A stretch of 64,000 nucleotides of DNA from Streptomyces sp. NBC_00443 (GCF_036014175.1 NZ_CP107917.1:8556001-8620000), one strand, 5' to 3'. Shown: positions 43,657-52,735, numbered from the stretch's first letter. A program made the numbers and translations. The notes: generated from the letters alone by a model not told the origin.

Positions 43657-45102
43657 TCAGACCGCCGGGGCCGGGTAGGTCGGGTACTCCACCCCGGAGA
43701 CGTGCTGGACGACGCGGATGACCTGGCAGGAGTAGCCGAACTCGTTGTCGTACCAGAGGTAGAGGATCGCGTTGTCACCCTCCACCTTCAGCGCTCCGGC
43801 GTCGATGATCGACGCGTGGCGCGAGCCGATGAAGTCGCTGGAGACCGCGTCGGGGGCCGAGGTGAAGTCGATCTGGCGGCGCAGCGGCGAGGTCAGCGAC
43901 ACGTCGCGCAGGTAGTCCAGGACCTCCTCGCGCGTCGTCTCCCGCTTGAGCTGGAGGTTCAGGATCGCGATCGACACGTCCGGCACCGGGACACGGATCG
44001 AGCTGCCCGTGATCCGCGCCTTGAGGTCGGGCAGCGCCTTGGCCACGGCGGAGGCGGCGCCGGTCTCGGTGATGACCATGTTCAGCGGCGCGGAGCGGCC
44101 ACGGCGCTCGGACTTGTGGTAGTTGTCCAGCAGGTTCTGGTCGTTGGTGAACGAGTGGACGGTCTCCACATGACCGCGCAGCACGCCGTACTCGTCCTCC
44201 ATCGCCTTCAGCGGCGGGACTATGGCGTTGGTGGTGCAGGAGGCGCAGGACAGGATCTGCTCGTCCGGCTTCAGGGTGTCGTGGTTGACGCCGTGCACGA
44301 TGTTGGGGACATCGCCCTTGCCCGGCGCGGTCAGGACGACCTTGTCGATGCCGGGGCGCAGGTGCTCGGACAGGCCCTCGCGGTCGCGCCACTTGCCGGT
44401 GTTGTCGATGAGGATGGCGTTCTTGATGCCGTACGCCGTGTAGTCGACCTCGGACGGGTCGTTCGCGTAGATCACCTTGATCGCGTTGCCGTTGGCGAAG
44501 ATCGTGCTGCTCGCCTCGTCGACGGTGATCGTGCCCTGGAACTGGCCGTGGATGGAGTCGCGGCGCAGCAGGGAGGCACGCTTGACGATGTCCTGCTCGC
44601 CGCCGCCGCGCACGACGATGGCACGCAGCCGCAGCCCGTTGCCCGAGCCGGACTTCTCGATCAGCAGGCGGGCGACGAGACGGCCGATGCGGCCGAAGCC
44701 GTACAGGACGACGTCGCGGCCCTCGCCGCGCTCGATCTTGTTGGCTCCGGTGGCGCCGGCGACGGCCTCGGCGGTGAACGCCTCGACGGTCAGACCGCGG
44801 TCGTCGGCCTTGTACGTCGCGGCGAGCATGCCGATGTCGATCTGCGACGGGCCGAGGTCCAGCGCGGTGAGGGCCTGCACGAAGGGCAGGGTCTCGGTGA
44901 CCGAGAGCTCCTCACCGGCGATCTGCCGGGCGAACCGGTGGGTCTTCAGGATGCTGACCACCGACTTGTTCACCAGGGAGCGGCTGTGGAGGAGGACGGT
45001 GACGTCCCGCTCCCGGTGCAGCTTCCCGATGAGCGGGATCATCGACTCCGCGATCTCCTCGCGGGTCTTCCAGTTGGTGAACGAGTCGTCGTTGACAGTC
45101 AC
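43657..45102 (-). CDS. gap: Glyceraldehyde-3-phosphate dehydrogenase, long form
   Basis: A 481-residue GAPDH. It has an N-terminal extension of about 125 residues (absent from the standard ~335-aa glycolytic enzyme), then the Rossmann motif YGFGRIGRLVARLL (134-147) and the catalytic CASCTTN with Cys289. Proteins of this length occur as second GAPDHs in streptomycetes. The N-terminal extension has helical segments (SMIPLIGKLHRERDVTVLLHSRSLVNKSVVSILKTHRF is outside the catalytic fold) with unknown role. It starts at GTG 45102. Divergent from a LysR regulator 134 bases away. Confidence 0.93.
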   Translation of the reverse strand: MTVNDDSFTNWKTREEIAESMIPLIGKLHRERDVTVLLHSRSLVNKSVVSILKTHRFARQIAGEELSVTETLPFVQALTALDLGPSQIDIGMLAATYKADDRGLTVEAFTAEAVAGATGANKIERGEGRDVVLYGFGRIGRLVARLLIEKSGSGNGLRLRAIVVRGGGEQDIVKRASLLRRDSIHGQFQGTITVDEASSTIFANGNAIKVIYANDPSEVDYTAYGIKNAILIDNTGKWRDREGLSEHLRPGIDKVVLTAPGKGDVPNIVHGVNHDTLKPDEQILSCASCTTNAIVPPLKAMEDEYGVLRGHVETVHSFTNDQNLLDNYHKSERRGRSAPLNMVITETGAASAVAKALPDLKARITGSSIRVPVPDVSIAILNLQLKRETTREEVLDYLRDVSLTSPLRRQIDFTSAPDAVSSDFIGSRHASIIDAGALKVEGDNAILYLWYDNEFGYSCQVIRVVQHVSGVEYPTYPAPAV

Positions 45103-45198
45103 GGGCCTATCTTTCGAGCTAGGTGGCGCTCATATGCTAACCGCAGGGTGCGACGATCATTCCAAGGGGGGTCGGTGAGGTGGGAGAGTGCCCCGGTT

Positions 45199-45217
45199 TA
45201 CAGGCTTTTTCCCTGTA
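45199..45217. promoter_or_regulatory. Inverted repeat upstream of the LysR gene
   Basis: TACAGG-CTTTTTC-CCTGTA has 6-bp arms and a 7-bp spacer, in the interval between the GAPDH gene and the LysR gene. It has the size of a LysR-type dimer site and lies just before the GGAGGAGGAG ribosome site; it may be an autoregulatory site. Confidence 0.5.
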
Positions 45218-45236
45218 TGCGGAGGAGGAGTGAAGG

Positions 45237-46196
45237 GTGGAGCTGGAGCTACGGCATCTGCGCGTGCTGTGCGCCATCGCGGACGCGGGGAGCGTGGGCC
45301 GGGCGGCGGCCGAGCTGGGCTACTCGCAGCCCGCGATGAGCACCCAACTCCGCCGGATCGAGCGGTACTTCGGCGAGTCGGTGTTCGAGCGCGGGCCGAC
45401 CGGAGTGCGGTTGACCGCGTACGGCTTCGAGGTGGTCGCCCAGGCCCGCGACGTCCTCGCCCGCGCCGACGCCATCGGACGCCGGCCGGCCTCCGGCGCC
45501 GCGCCCGCACGGCGGACGCTGCGTGTGGCGGCGACGAACTCTCCGATGCTCGCGGGCATGCTGTCGGGTGTCCGTGCCCGGCTGCCGGACGTCTCGCTCG
45601 CCGTGAGCAGCGTGTACGCCTCCTCCCGGATCGTCGAACTGCTGGAGGAGGGCGGGGTGGACGTGGCCATCGCCGCGGACTACCCCGGCCGGGAGCTGGA
45701 GCACTCCGACACCGTGGCCCATCGCGGGATCGTCACCGAGCCGAACTTCGTCGCCCTGCCGTCCCGCCACCCGCTCGCACACCGCGCTCACGTCGCCCTC
45801 GCGGATCTGGCCGAGGAGGCCTGGTTCCTGACGCCGGACGACGGGGCCGGATGGCCCGGCGTCTTCCACGCGGCCTGCGCGTCGGCCGGCTTCAGTCCAT
45901 CGGCGGTGCACGAATTCCTGGGCGACCGGCTGGAGTTGCAGGGAATGATCGCCGACGGGCACGGCGTCGCCGTCGTCCAGGCCACGACGCGCCCCATCCC
46001 GCAGGTCGTCGTCAAGCCGCTGATCGGCACGCCGCTGTGGTGCCGTTACGTGCTGGCGTGGCGGCGTGACGTGGTCGCCGAGGCTACGGCCGACGCGCTG
46101 CTGCAGTCCGCCACCGCCGCCTACCGCGAACTCGTCGCCCACTCCCCGCACTTGAGGACGTGGGCGGCCCGCACGTGGAACGTGAGCGAGGCGTAG
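45237..46196 (+). CDS. LysR-family transcriptional regulator
   Basis: A 319-residue regulator starting at GTG 45237, 6 bases after a strong GGAGGAGGAG site. The HTH is LELRHLRVLCAIADAGSVGRAAAELGYSQPAMSTQLRRIERYFGESVFER, followed by the two-lobed effector-binding domain (RRTLRVAATNSPMLAGMLSGVRARLPDVSLAV). It is divergent from the long-form GAPDH gene and may control it; no other obvious target is adjacent. Confidence 0.92.
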   Translation: MELELRHLRVLCAIADAGSVGRAAAELGYSQPAMSTQLRRIERYFGESVFERGPTGVRLTAYGFEVVAQARDVLARADAIGRRPASGAAPARRTLRVAATNSPMLAGMLSGVRARLPDVSLAVSSVYASSRIVELLEEGGVDVAIAADYPGRELEHSDTVAHRGIVTEPNFVALPSRHPLAHRAHVALADLAEEAWFLTPDDGAGWPGVFHAACASAGFSPSAVHEFLGDRLELQGMIADGHGVAVVQATTRPIPQVVVKPLIGTPLWCRYVLAWRRDVVAEATADALLQSATAAYRELVAHSPHLRTWAARTWNVSEA

Positions 46197-46357
46197 CTCC
46201 CGGCTCCACTTCGGTCACGCCCACGGCATCGGGCGTTATGGCCGGTCAGTGCAATGTGCTATGTCACACGCCATTGTTGGGCCGGGCGGGCGTTGAGACA
46301 GTGCCACACACGCCTCAGCACCCGTATCGAGGCGCATCCATCCATGGAGGAATCCAG

Positions 46358-48328
46358 ATGCGCTACCGCTTCGTGCTGCCCAGACACATGGCCGCCGCGC
46401 TCGTCGCATGCGTCACTCGGGCCGGCCTGCTGTCGACGCCCGCGCTCGCGGCACCCGCGGCCGAGACCGCCCCGCTCCCCACCCGGTCGGGGAAGCCGGC
46501 GCCACCCCCGCCCCCGACCGGATCGACCGCCGACGCCACCACCCACCCTGTCGTACGCGACCGGCAGCGCACCCCCGCCCATCTGCCGCCGCTGACGCCG
46601 ACGCCCCAGCCCGAACGCCCCGGTGCGCAGGCCGCTCCGAAGGCGGCCCCGTGCAGTCCCGCCGACTTCGGGAGCCGAACGGGACCCGCGCTCGTGGCCT
46701 TCGTCAAGGCCTCGACCACGGACTGCGTCAACAGCCTCTTCGCGGTCACCGGCACGAACGCCCGCGCCGTCTTCCGTGAGTCTCAAATGGTCACCGTCGC
46801 CGAGGCGTTCACGCGCACGGCGCAGAGCTATCGCGGTGACAACTCGACCCGCATCTGGCAGCTCGTGCTCTTCCTGCGCGCCGGCTACTACGTGCAGTTC
46901 AACAACCCCACCGACGTCGGTCCCTACGGCACACGCCTGGCCCGCACCACCGTCCGCGGCCTGGACACCTTCTTCGCCCGCACACCGTCGAGGGACGTCA
47001 CGGCGGCGAACGGCGACGTGCTGAGCGAGGTCCTCGTCCTCACCGACAGCGCCGACCAGCAGGCCCGCTATCTGAAGGTCTACCGGAGGGTGCTGAACGG
47101 CTACGACAGCTCCTATGACGCCATCCCCAGCATGCTCGCGGCTGTCAACGCGGTCTACACCCCGCTGTGGCGCGGCAATTGGAACGCGGACTACGTGGGC
47201 GCCGTAGCCGCCGACCCGTACCTCGCCCGGACCCTCCACAGGTTCGCGCTCGACCACCTCGACCTGCTGCCCACCGACCGGGCGTACCTGGCGTCCAACG
47301 CCGGGATGAACCTGGCCCGTTACGTCGAACACCCGTCGCTGCGAAGCATGGTGCGGCCGCTGGCCAGGCAGCTGCTGAGCGCGTCACGGATCACCGGCCC
47401 GACGGCGGGGCTGTGGGTCGCGGTGGCGACGCAGGCCGAGTACTACGACGGAGCCAACTGCTCCTACTACGCGGTCTGCGACCTGACCGGCCAACTCACC
47501 AGGGCCGCCCTGCCGATCACCCACCCCTGCGACGCGACCCACATGATCCGGGCCCAGGCGCTCACCCCGGCCGACCTCGACGCGGCGTGCAAGAGCGTGC
47601 TCGGCCAGGACGCGTACGTGCACGACCTCGTCAAGGACGACGGCCCCATACCCGGCCAGTACCTGTCGACCATCGACCTCGTCGTCTTCGCAGCCCCCGC
47701 CGACTACCGCACCTACGCCGGAGCGATCTTCGGGATCAGCACCGACAACGGCGGCATGACCCTGATCGGAGACCCTGAGGACCCCGCCAACCGGCCGTTC
47801 GCGGTCATGTACCAGAAGGAGCAGGACGACGGTCACGCCGCCCGCATCTGGAACCTCAACCACGAGTACACGCACTACCTCGACGCCCGCCACAACATGA
47901 AGGGCGACTTCGCCCAGCAGATCTCGGTGCCGGACGTCTGGTGGATCGAGGGAGTGGCCGAGTACGTCTCCTACGGCTACCGCGGCATCACCTACGACCG
48001 GGCGATCGCCGAGGCGGGCAAGCACACGTACCGGCTCAGCACGCTGTTCCAGAACACGTACACCAACAGCGACGTCACCCGCACCTACCCGTGGGGCTAC
48101 CTCGCCGTCCGCTACATGTTCGAGCGCCACCCGGCCGACGTCCACCGCATGCTCGCCCGCTTCCGCGTCGGCGACTACGCGGGCGGATACGCCGTCTACG
48201 CCTCCGACATCGGCACCCGCTACGACGCCGACTTCGACCAGTGGCTGACGGAGTGCGCGGCCGGGGCCTGTGCGGTCGGCACGGCCGTCGGCCGAGGTCG
48301 GTCCGCGGTCTCCGCACGCGGCATCTGA
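46358..48328 (+). CDS. Secreted M9-family collagenase
   Basis: A 656-residue exported metallopeptidase. A signal peptide ends near STPALAA (about residue 34), followed by a Pro/Thr-rich segment to about residue 90. An M9 activator-like domain precedes the catalytic zinc motif HEYTH (502-506) and the downstream WWIEGVAEYVSYGYRG, whose Glu531 or Glu535 is the third zinc ligand. It has no C-terminal PKD or PPC modules, so it is a short collagenase. GGAGG lies 7 bases before the ATG. It degrades collagenous or proteinaceous material outside the cell. Confidence 0.9.
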   Translation: MRYRFVLPRHMAAALVACVTRAGLLSTPALAAPAAETAPLPTRSGKPAPPPPPTGSTADATTHPVVRDRQRTPAHLPPLTPTPQPERPGAQAAPKAAPCSPADFGSRTGPALVAFVKASTTDCVNSLFAVTGTNARAVFRESQMVTVAEAFTRTAQSYRGDNSTRIWQLVLFLRAGYYVQFNNPTDVGPYGTRLARTTVRGLDTFFARTPSRDVTAANGDVLSEVLVLTDSADQQARYLKVYRRVLNGYDSSYDAIPSMLAAVNAVYTPLWRGNWNADYVGAVAADPYLARTLHRFALDHLDLLPTDRAYLASNAGMNLARYVEHPSLRSMVRPLARQLLSASRITGPTAGLWVAVATQAEYYDGANCSYYAVCDLTGQLTRAALPITHPCDATHMIRAQALTPADLDAACKSVLGQDAYVHDLVKDDGPIPGQYLSTIDLVVFAAPADYRTYAGAIFGISTDNGGMTLIGDPEDPANRPFAVMYQKEQDDGHAARIWNLNHEYTHYLDARHNMKGDFAQQISVPDVWWIEGVAEYVSYGYRGITYDRAIAEAGKHTYRLSTLFQNTYTNSDVTRTYPWGYLAVRYMFERHPADVHRMLARFRVGDYAGGYAVYASDIGTRYDADFDQWLTECAAGACAVGTAVGRGRSAVSARGI

Positions 48329-48335
48329 GACCCGG

Positions 48336-48373
48336 CCCGTGGCCTGCACAGGGTGATCCGCGCGGGCCACGGG
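48336..48373. terminator. Terminator between collagenase and LysR genes
   Basis: A 9-bp stem CCCGTGGCC (48336-48344) with GGCCACGGG (48365-48373) around a 20-base loop, between convergent stops at 48328 and 48397. Confidence 0.65.
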
Positions 48374-48396
48374 ATCGCCGGCGTCAGCAGGTTCAG

Positions 48397-49356
48397 TCAC
48401 CAGTCGCGCGCGCTTCCCAGCAGGTGGTCGCGGACCAGCGCGACATGGGGGCTGCCGGACGAGCCCGGGCGCTGGACGAGGAAGCCGGTGTTGATCGGCG
48501 GATCGTCCGGGTCGTGCAGGATGACCAGCGCGCCCGACGCCAGCTCGGCGGCGCACAGGTAACGGGGGAGCACACTGAACCCGGCCCCGCTCGTCACCGC
48601 CGCCTTGACCCCGTTCAGGTCGGGCATCGTGACCGCCGGGTGGCGCACCAGACGCTTGCCGAACACATGACGCCAGTAGCGCCGCACGATCGGCACGTCC
48701 TCGGCGTAGGCGACGAGTGGCACGCCGTGCAGCGCGGCGGGCCCCGCTGCGGCGATCCGCGTCGGTCCGCCGATGCGCTGCGCCCAGGAGGGAGCCGTGA
48801 CCAGCACGAACTCCTCGTCCATCAGCGGCACCGAGGCCAGGGCGCGACCACGCGGCCGGTACGTCGACAGGACCAGGTCGTGGCGGCCGGCCCGCAGCTC
48901 CTCCAGGAGCGGCTCGGTCAGGCCGGGGGTGACGCGCAGCCGTACGCCCTTGTCGACCAGCGGCGCGAGGGCCGGCATGACGCGGTGGGTCAGCAGCTCG
49001 GCCGGACCGGCGAGATGGACCGGCTCCGCGGGCTGGACGTCGGCCGAGCCGCCCGGCCCGGTGACCGTGGCCAGGGCGTCCAGCGGCTCGACGATCCGGG
49101 AGGCGAGCTCGTCCGCGTGCGGAGCGGGGGCGACGCCACGCGCGAGACGCTGGAACAGCTCCCTGTCCAGCTGCCGTTCCAGCGTGCGGATCTGTGTGGT
49201 GACCGTCGGCTGCGACAGACCCAGCACCCGGGCGGCGGCGGTGAAGGAGCCGGTGCGGTACACGGCCAGGAACGTACGCAGCAGGTTGAGGTCCACCGGC
49301 GCCGCACCGCTGAGCTGGGCGCTCTCCTCCATCTCATCGGAATCCCTATGTCTCAT
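48397..49356 (-). CDS. LysR-family transcriptional regulator
   Basis: A 319-residue regulator with HTH DLNLLRTFLAVYRTGSFTAAARVLGLSQPTVTTQIRTLERQLDRELFQR and a typical effector domain. I use ATG 49356 (MRHRDSD); an internal ATG at 49332 (MEESAQ) is equally possible because neither has a strong ribosome site. It is divergent from a DJ-1/PfpI gene 80 bases away, the probable target, and an ATTGGA-T-TCCAAT palindrome lies between them. Confidence 0.9.
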   Translation of the reverse strand: MRHRDSDEMEESAQLSGAAPVDLNLLRTFLAVYRTGSFTAAARVLGLSQPTVTTQIRTLERQLDRELFQRLARGVAPAPHADELASRIVEPLDALATVTGPGGSADVQPAEPVHLAGPAELLTHRVMPALAPLVDKGVRLRVTPGLTEPLLEELRAGRHDLVLSTYRPRGRALASVPLMDEEFVLVTAPSWAQRIGGPTRIAAAGPAALHGVPLVAYAEDVPIVRRYWRHVFGKRLVRHPAVTMPDLNGVKAAVTSGAGFSVLPRYLCAAELASGALVILHDPDDPPINTGFLVQRPGSSGSPHVALVRDHLLGSARDW

Positions 49357-49368
49357 ATGTGTGAGCCT

Positions 49369-49381
49369 ATTGGATTCCAAT
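49369..49381. promoter_or_regulatory. Palindrome in the LysR / DJ-1 divergent promoter
   Basis: ATTGGA-T-TCCAAT, 6-bp perfect arms around one base, unusually AT-rich for this genome. It lies 13 bases upstream of the LysR start and about 56 upstream of the DJ-1 start. It is likely the LysR binding site. Confidence 0.6.
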
Positions 49382-49436
49382 GGCATGAGGTGCGTACCGT
49401 CGGGACATCGACTCACTGTCTCTCGAAAGAGCCCCC

Positions 49437-50132
49437 ATGTCGAAGATCCTTTTCGTGCTGACCGGCGCCGACCACTGGACGCTGGCCGATGGCACCAAGC
49501 ACCCCACCGGCTTCTGGGCCGAGGAGGCCGTCGCCCCGTACGAGGCGTTCACGGCCGCCGGGCACGAGGTCGTCGTGGCCACGCCGGGCGGAGTCGTGCC
49601 GCCCGTCGACAAGGGCAGCCTCGCGCCCGAGTTCAACGACGGTCAGGAGAACGCCGACCGGGTCGCCGCCGTACTCGCCGCGATGGCGGAGCTGCGGCAG
49701 CCGGTCCGGCTGGAGGACGTGAACCTCGGCGACTACGCCGCCGTGTTCTACCCGGGCGGCCACGGCCCGATGGAGGACCTGTCCGTCAACGCCGAGTCCG
49801 GCAGGCTGCTGACCCTCGCGCTGGAGAGCGGCAAGCCGCTGGGTGTCGTCTGCCACGCCCCGGCCGCACTGCTCGCCGCCACCAAGGCCGACGGCACCAA
49901 CGCCTTCGCCGGTTACCGGGTGGCCGCGTTCACCAATGCCGAGGAGACCCAGTCCGGCTTCGCCGACAAGGCCAAGTGGCTGCTGCAGGACCGGCTCACC
50001 GAGGCCGGCGTCCAGGTCCAGGTGGGCGAGCCGTGGGCCCCGCACGTGGTCGTCGACCGCAACCTGGTCACCGGCCAGAACCCGGCTTCCGCCGCCCCGC
50101 TCGCCGTCGAACTGCTCAAGAAGCTGGGCTGA
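49437..50132 (+). CDS. DJ-1/PfpI-family protein (type 1 glutamine amidotransferase-like)
   Basis: A 231-residue cytosolic protein. The nucleophile elbow is VVCHAPAALL (Cys139-His140), preceded by VFYPGGHGPMEDL, and Glu29 (FWAEE) is the conserved acid near the cysteine. This matches Hsp31/PfpI-type glyoxalase III or stress chaperones. It is divergent from a LysR regulator that probably induces it in response to an electrophile or oxidant. The specific reaction is not proven by sequence. Confidence 0.9.
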   Translation: MSKILFVLTGADHWTLADGTKHPTGFWAEEAVAPYEAFTAAGHEVVVATPGGVVPPVDKGSLAPEFNDGQENADRVAAVLAAMAELRQPVRLEDVNLGDYAAVFYPGGHGPMEDLSVNAESGRLLTLALESGKPLGVVCHAPAALLAATKADGTNAFAGYRVAAFTNAEETQSGFADKAKWLLQDRLTEAGVQVQVGEPWAPHVVVDRNLVTGQNPASAAPLAVELLKKLG

Positions 50133-50192
50133 ATCAGCTCGCCGCCCCGCTCGCGCCCCCAGGCGCTGTGGCGGGCCCGAGTGGCTGCAACG

Positions 50193-50239
50193 GCCGAGGA
50201 CGCCTCGTGCGCGACACGCATCGAGACGTCCTCGTCGGC
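50193..50239. terminator. Possible terminator between the DJ-1 gene and a small secreted protein gene
   Basis: GCCGAGGACG (50193-50202) can pair with CGTCCTC-GT-CGGC (50227-50239) with a two-base bulge, between convergent stops at 50132 and 50249. The weak match makes this tentative. Confidence 0.4.
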
Positions 50240-50248
50240 TACGCCTGT

Positions 50249-50500
50249 CTACTGCAGGAACGAGTCCTCGGCGCCCTCGGCGTCACCGAAGCCCGCCCCC
50301 TGTTCCATGGCCGGGCTGCCTTCAGTGCCGAAGGCGGCGCCGCTCTGGTCGTTGAACGTGGGCTCCTGCCAGCCCTGGTTCTCCTGGCTTCCGGCGCCGA
50401 AGCTGCTCTGGTCGTCGACATCGGCGTGGGCAGCGGCAGCGCCGCCGAAGACGACCAGAGTGCCGAGGGCGGTGGCAGCAAGTGCGGTGCGAATACGCAT
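50249..50500 (-). CDS. Small secreted Gly/Gln/Asp-rich protein (83 aa)
   Basis: An 83-residue precursor. A signal peptide (MRIRTALAATALGTLVVFGGAAAAHA, residues 1-26) precedes a mature part of about 57 residues that is acidic and rich in Gly, Gln, Ser and Phe with no cysteine (DVDDQSSFGAGSQENQG). AGGAG lies 5-6 bases before the ATG. It is a hypothetical protein with no recognised family; probably disordered. It is divergent from the NCS1 permease. Confidence 0.78.
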   Translation of the reverse strand: MRIRTALAATALGTLVVFGGAAAAHADVDDQSSFGAGSQENQGWQEPTFNDQSGAAFGTEGSPAMEQGAGFGDAEGAEDSFLQ

Positions 50501-50664
50501 TCGTACTCCTGTGCAGTGGGTGCTGTTGTCACATGAACATCACCCTCGGAGCGCATGAGGTACACCAAGAGCCACTCGGATGAGTGACTGTCGCATGGCA
50601 ACCAGCGCGACGGACTCCGGCAGATGGTGTTCCGCGGCAGGAAGAGCGGTGCGACGATGCCGGA

Positions 50665-52170
50665 ATGATCACATCCCCGGACCCGCTCGACGGGCCACCC
50701 ACGAGCCGAAGGCTCCAACTGGAGACCCACGGCCTCGACGTGATCGCCGACGCCGAGCGCAAAGGCACGCCACGCACCCTGTTCTGGCCCTGGTTCGGGG
50801 CCAACGTGTCCATCCTGGGCCTGAGTTACGGCGCCTTCGCGCTCGGCTTCGGCATCTCCTTCTGGCAGGCCCTGGTCGCCGGGGTCGTCGGCATCGTCTT
50901 CTCGTTCCTGCTGTGCGGGTTCGTCGCGGTGGCCGGGAAACGCGGATCCGCGCCGACGATGGTCCTCGGTCGCGCCGCGTACGGGGTGCGCGGCAACCGC
51001 CTGCCGTCGGTGATCTCGTGGGTCCTCACCGTCGGCTGGGAGACCGTGCTCTGCGCCCTCGCCACCATGGCCACCGCCACCGTCTTCGGACGGCTCGGCT
51101 GGGGCGGCGGCACCGAGACCAAGGTGGTCGCACTCATCCTGGTCGCCGCGTTGACCGTGGTCGTGGGGGTCATGGGCTTCGACCTGATCATGCGGCTGCA
51201 GACCGTGATCACCGCGGTCACCGGCGTGCTCACCGTCGTGTACGTCGTCCTCGTCGCCGACGAGATCCACTGGTCCGTCGTCAGCGCCGTACCCACGGGC
51301 TCCGCTCAGGAGTTCATCGGCGCACTCGTCTTCATGATGACCGGCTTCGGCCTCGGCTGGGTCAACGCGGCCGCCGACTACTCCCGCTATCTGCCACGCA
51401 GCGCGTCGGGCAGGGGTGTGATCGGCTGGACCGCCTTCGGCGGCTCGCTGGCGCCGCTGCTCCTGCTGGTCTTCGGTCTCCTCCTGGCCGGCTCGTCCAC
51501 CAAGCTCGGCGCTGCCGTCGCCGCGGACCCGATCGGCGCGCTGACGACGATCCTGCCGACCTGGTTCCTCGTCCCGTTCGCGGTCGTCGCGGTCCTCGGC
51601 CTGGTCGGCGGCGCGGTCCTCGACATCTACTCGTCCGGCCTGGCCCTGCTGTCGGCGGGCCTGCGCGTGCCGCGCTACGTGGCCGCGCTCGTCGACGGCG
51701 TCCTGATGATCGTGGGCTCGGTCTACATCGTGTTCTTCGCCGACGACTTCCTCGGCCCGTTCATGGGCTTCCTCACCACGCTCGGCGTCCCCATCGCCGC
51801 CTGGTGCGGCATCATGCTCGCCGACCTGACCCTGCGCCGCCGCGACTACGACGAACCCGACCTCTACCGCCCGAGCGGCCGCTACGGCGACGTACCGCTC
51901 ACCCCGCTCCTCCTGACCCTCACCGCCACCGCCCTCGGATGGGGCCTGGTCACCAACTCGACGGCGAACTGGCTGGACTGGCAGGGCTACCTCCTGACCC
52001 CACTGGGCCTCGGCGGCCGATCCGGCTCCTGGGCCTACGCCAACCTCGGCGTCCTCGTGGCCCTCGCGCTCGGCTTCCTCGGCACCCTGGTGCTGCGTCG
52101 CGGACGCGTCCGTGCGCAGGAGGCGCAGGCACCGAGCCCCACGGCGGACAAGGGGGCGACGACCGCATGA
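50665..52170 (+). CDS. NCS1-family nucleobase/cation symporter (cytosine/purine permease type)
   Basis: A 501-residue, ~12-helix permease. The start ETHGLDVIADAERKGTPRTLFWPWFGANVS is the NCS1 signature before helix 1, and DYSRYLPRSASGRGVIGW is also typical. Family substrates include cytosine, purines, uracil, allantoin and hydantoins. ATG 50665 has only a weak ribosome site, and the frame stays open upstream to 50584. Overlaps the cysteine hydrolase gene (ATGA), suggesting uptake followed by hydrolysis of a nitrogen-rich compound. Confidence 0.9.
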   Translation: MITSPDPLDGPPTSRRLQLETHGLDVIADAERKGTPRTLFWPWFGANVSILGLSYGAFALGFGISFWQALVAGVVGIVFSFLLCGFVAVAGKRGSAPTMVLGRAAYGVRGNRLPSVISWVLTVGWETVLCALATMATATVFGRLGWGGGTETKVVALILVAALTVVVGVMGFDLIMRLQTVITAVTGVLTVVYVVLVADEIHWSVVSAVPTGSAQEFIGALVFMMTGFGLGWVNAAADYSRYLPRSASGRGVIGWTAFGGSLAPLLLLVFGLLLAGSSTKLGAAVAADPIGALTTILPTWFLVPFAVVAVLGLVGGAVLDIYSSGLALLSAGLRVPRYVAALVDGVLMIVGSVYIVFFADDFLGPFMGFLTTLGVPIAAWCGIMLADLTLRRRDYDEPDLYRPSGRYGDVPLTPLLLTLTATALGWGLVTNSTANWLDWQGYLLTPLGLGGRSGSWAYANLGVLVALALGFLGTLVLRRGRVRAQEAQAPSPTADKGATTA

Positions 52171-52715
52171 CCACGGGGCTGCTCACCGTCATCGACATGC
52201 AGCGCGTCTTCGCCGATCCCGACAGCCCCTGGGCCACCCCGCGATTCGCCGAAGCGGCGGAGGGCGTACGGCGGCTTCTGCCGGCCTTCGGGGACCGGGT
52301 CACGTTCACCCGATTTGTGGCACCCGAGAGCCCGAAGGGCGCCTGGCGGGCGTACTACGAGCAGTGGCCCTTCGCCCTGCAACCGCCCGACGCTCAACTC
52401 TGGCAGCTCACGGACGAGTTCGCGCCCCGCGCACGGCACGTGCTCGACGCCGCCACCTTCGGAAAATGGACCCCTGAACTCGCCCGACGCGCCACCTCGG
52501 CGGGCCGCCTCGTCCTGGCCGGCGTGAGCACCGACTGCTGCGTCCTGTCGACCGCCCTGGCCGCCGCCGACGCGGGCGTCGAGGTGCTTGTCGTCGCCGA
52601 CGCCTGCGCGGGCGTGGATGACGAGTCGCACGCCAAGGCATTGCACGTGCTGGACCTGTACCGGCCGTTGATCCGGGTGACGTCGGTCGCCGAACTGCTG
52701 CGGGAGACGACCTGA
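52167..52715 (+). CDS. Isochorismatase-family cysteine hydrolase
   Basis: A 182-residue hydrolase. The catalytic triad is visible: Asp10 (LLTVIDMQRVF), Lys100 (ATFGKW) and Cys125 in GVSTDCCVLSTALAAADAG. Relatives hydrolyse amides, ureides or isochorismate. It is co-translated with the NCS1 permease, so it probably splits the imported compound (for example a ureide or a nicotinamide-like amide). The last codons form the left arm of a terminator hairpin. Confidence 0.88.
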   Translation: MTTGLLTVIDMQRVFADPDSPWATPRFAEAAEGVRRLLPAFGDRVTFTRFVAPESPKGAWRAYYEQWPFALQPPDAQLWQLTDEFAPRARHVLDAATFGKWTPELARRATSAGRLVLAGVSTDCCVLSTALAAADAGVEVLVVADACAGVDDESHAKALHVLDLYRPLIRVTSVAELLRETT

Positions 52716-52735
52716 GTCACCCGCAGCAGTTCGGC
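52689..52735. terminator. Bidirectional terminator overlapping the cysteine hydrolase stop codon
   Basis: Perfect 16-bp arms GCCGAACTGCTGCGGG (52689-52704) and CCCGCAGCAGTTCGGC (52720-52735) around a 15-base loop containing the TGA (52713-52715). It separates this gene from the convergent gene ending at 52748. Confidence 0.85.
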
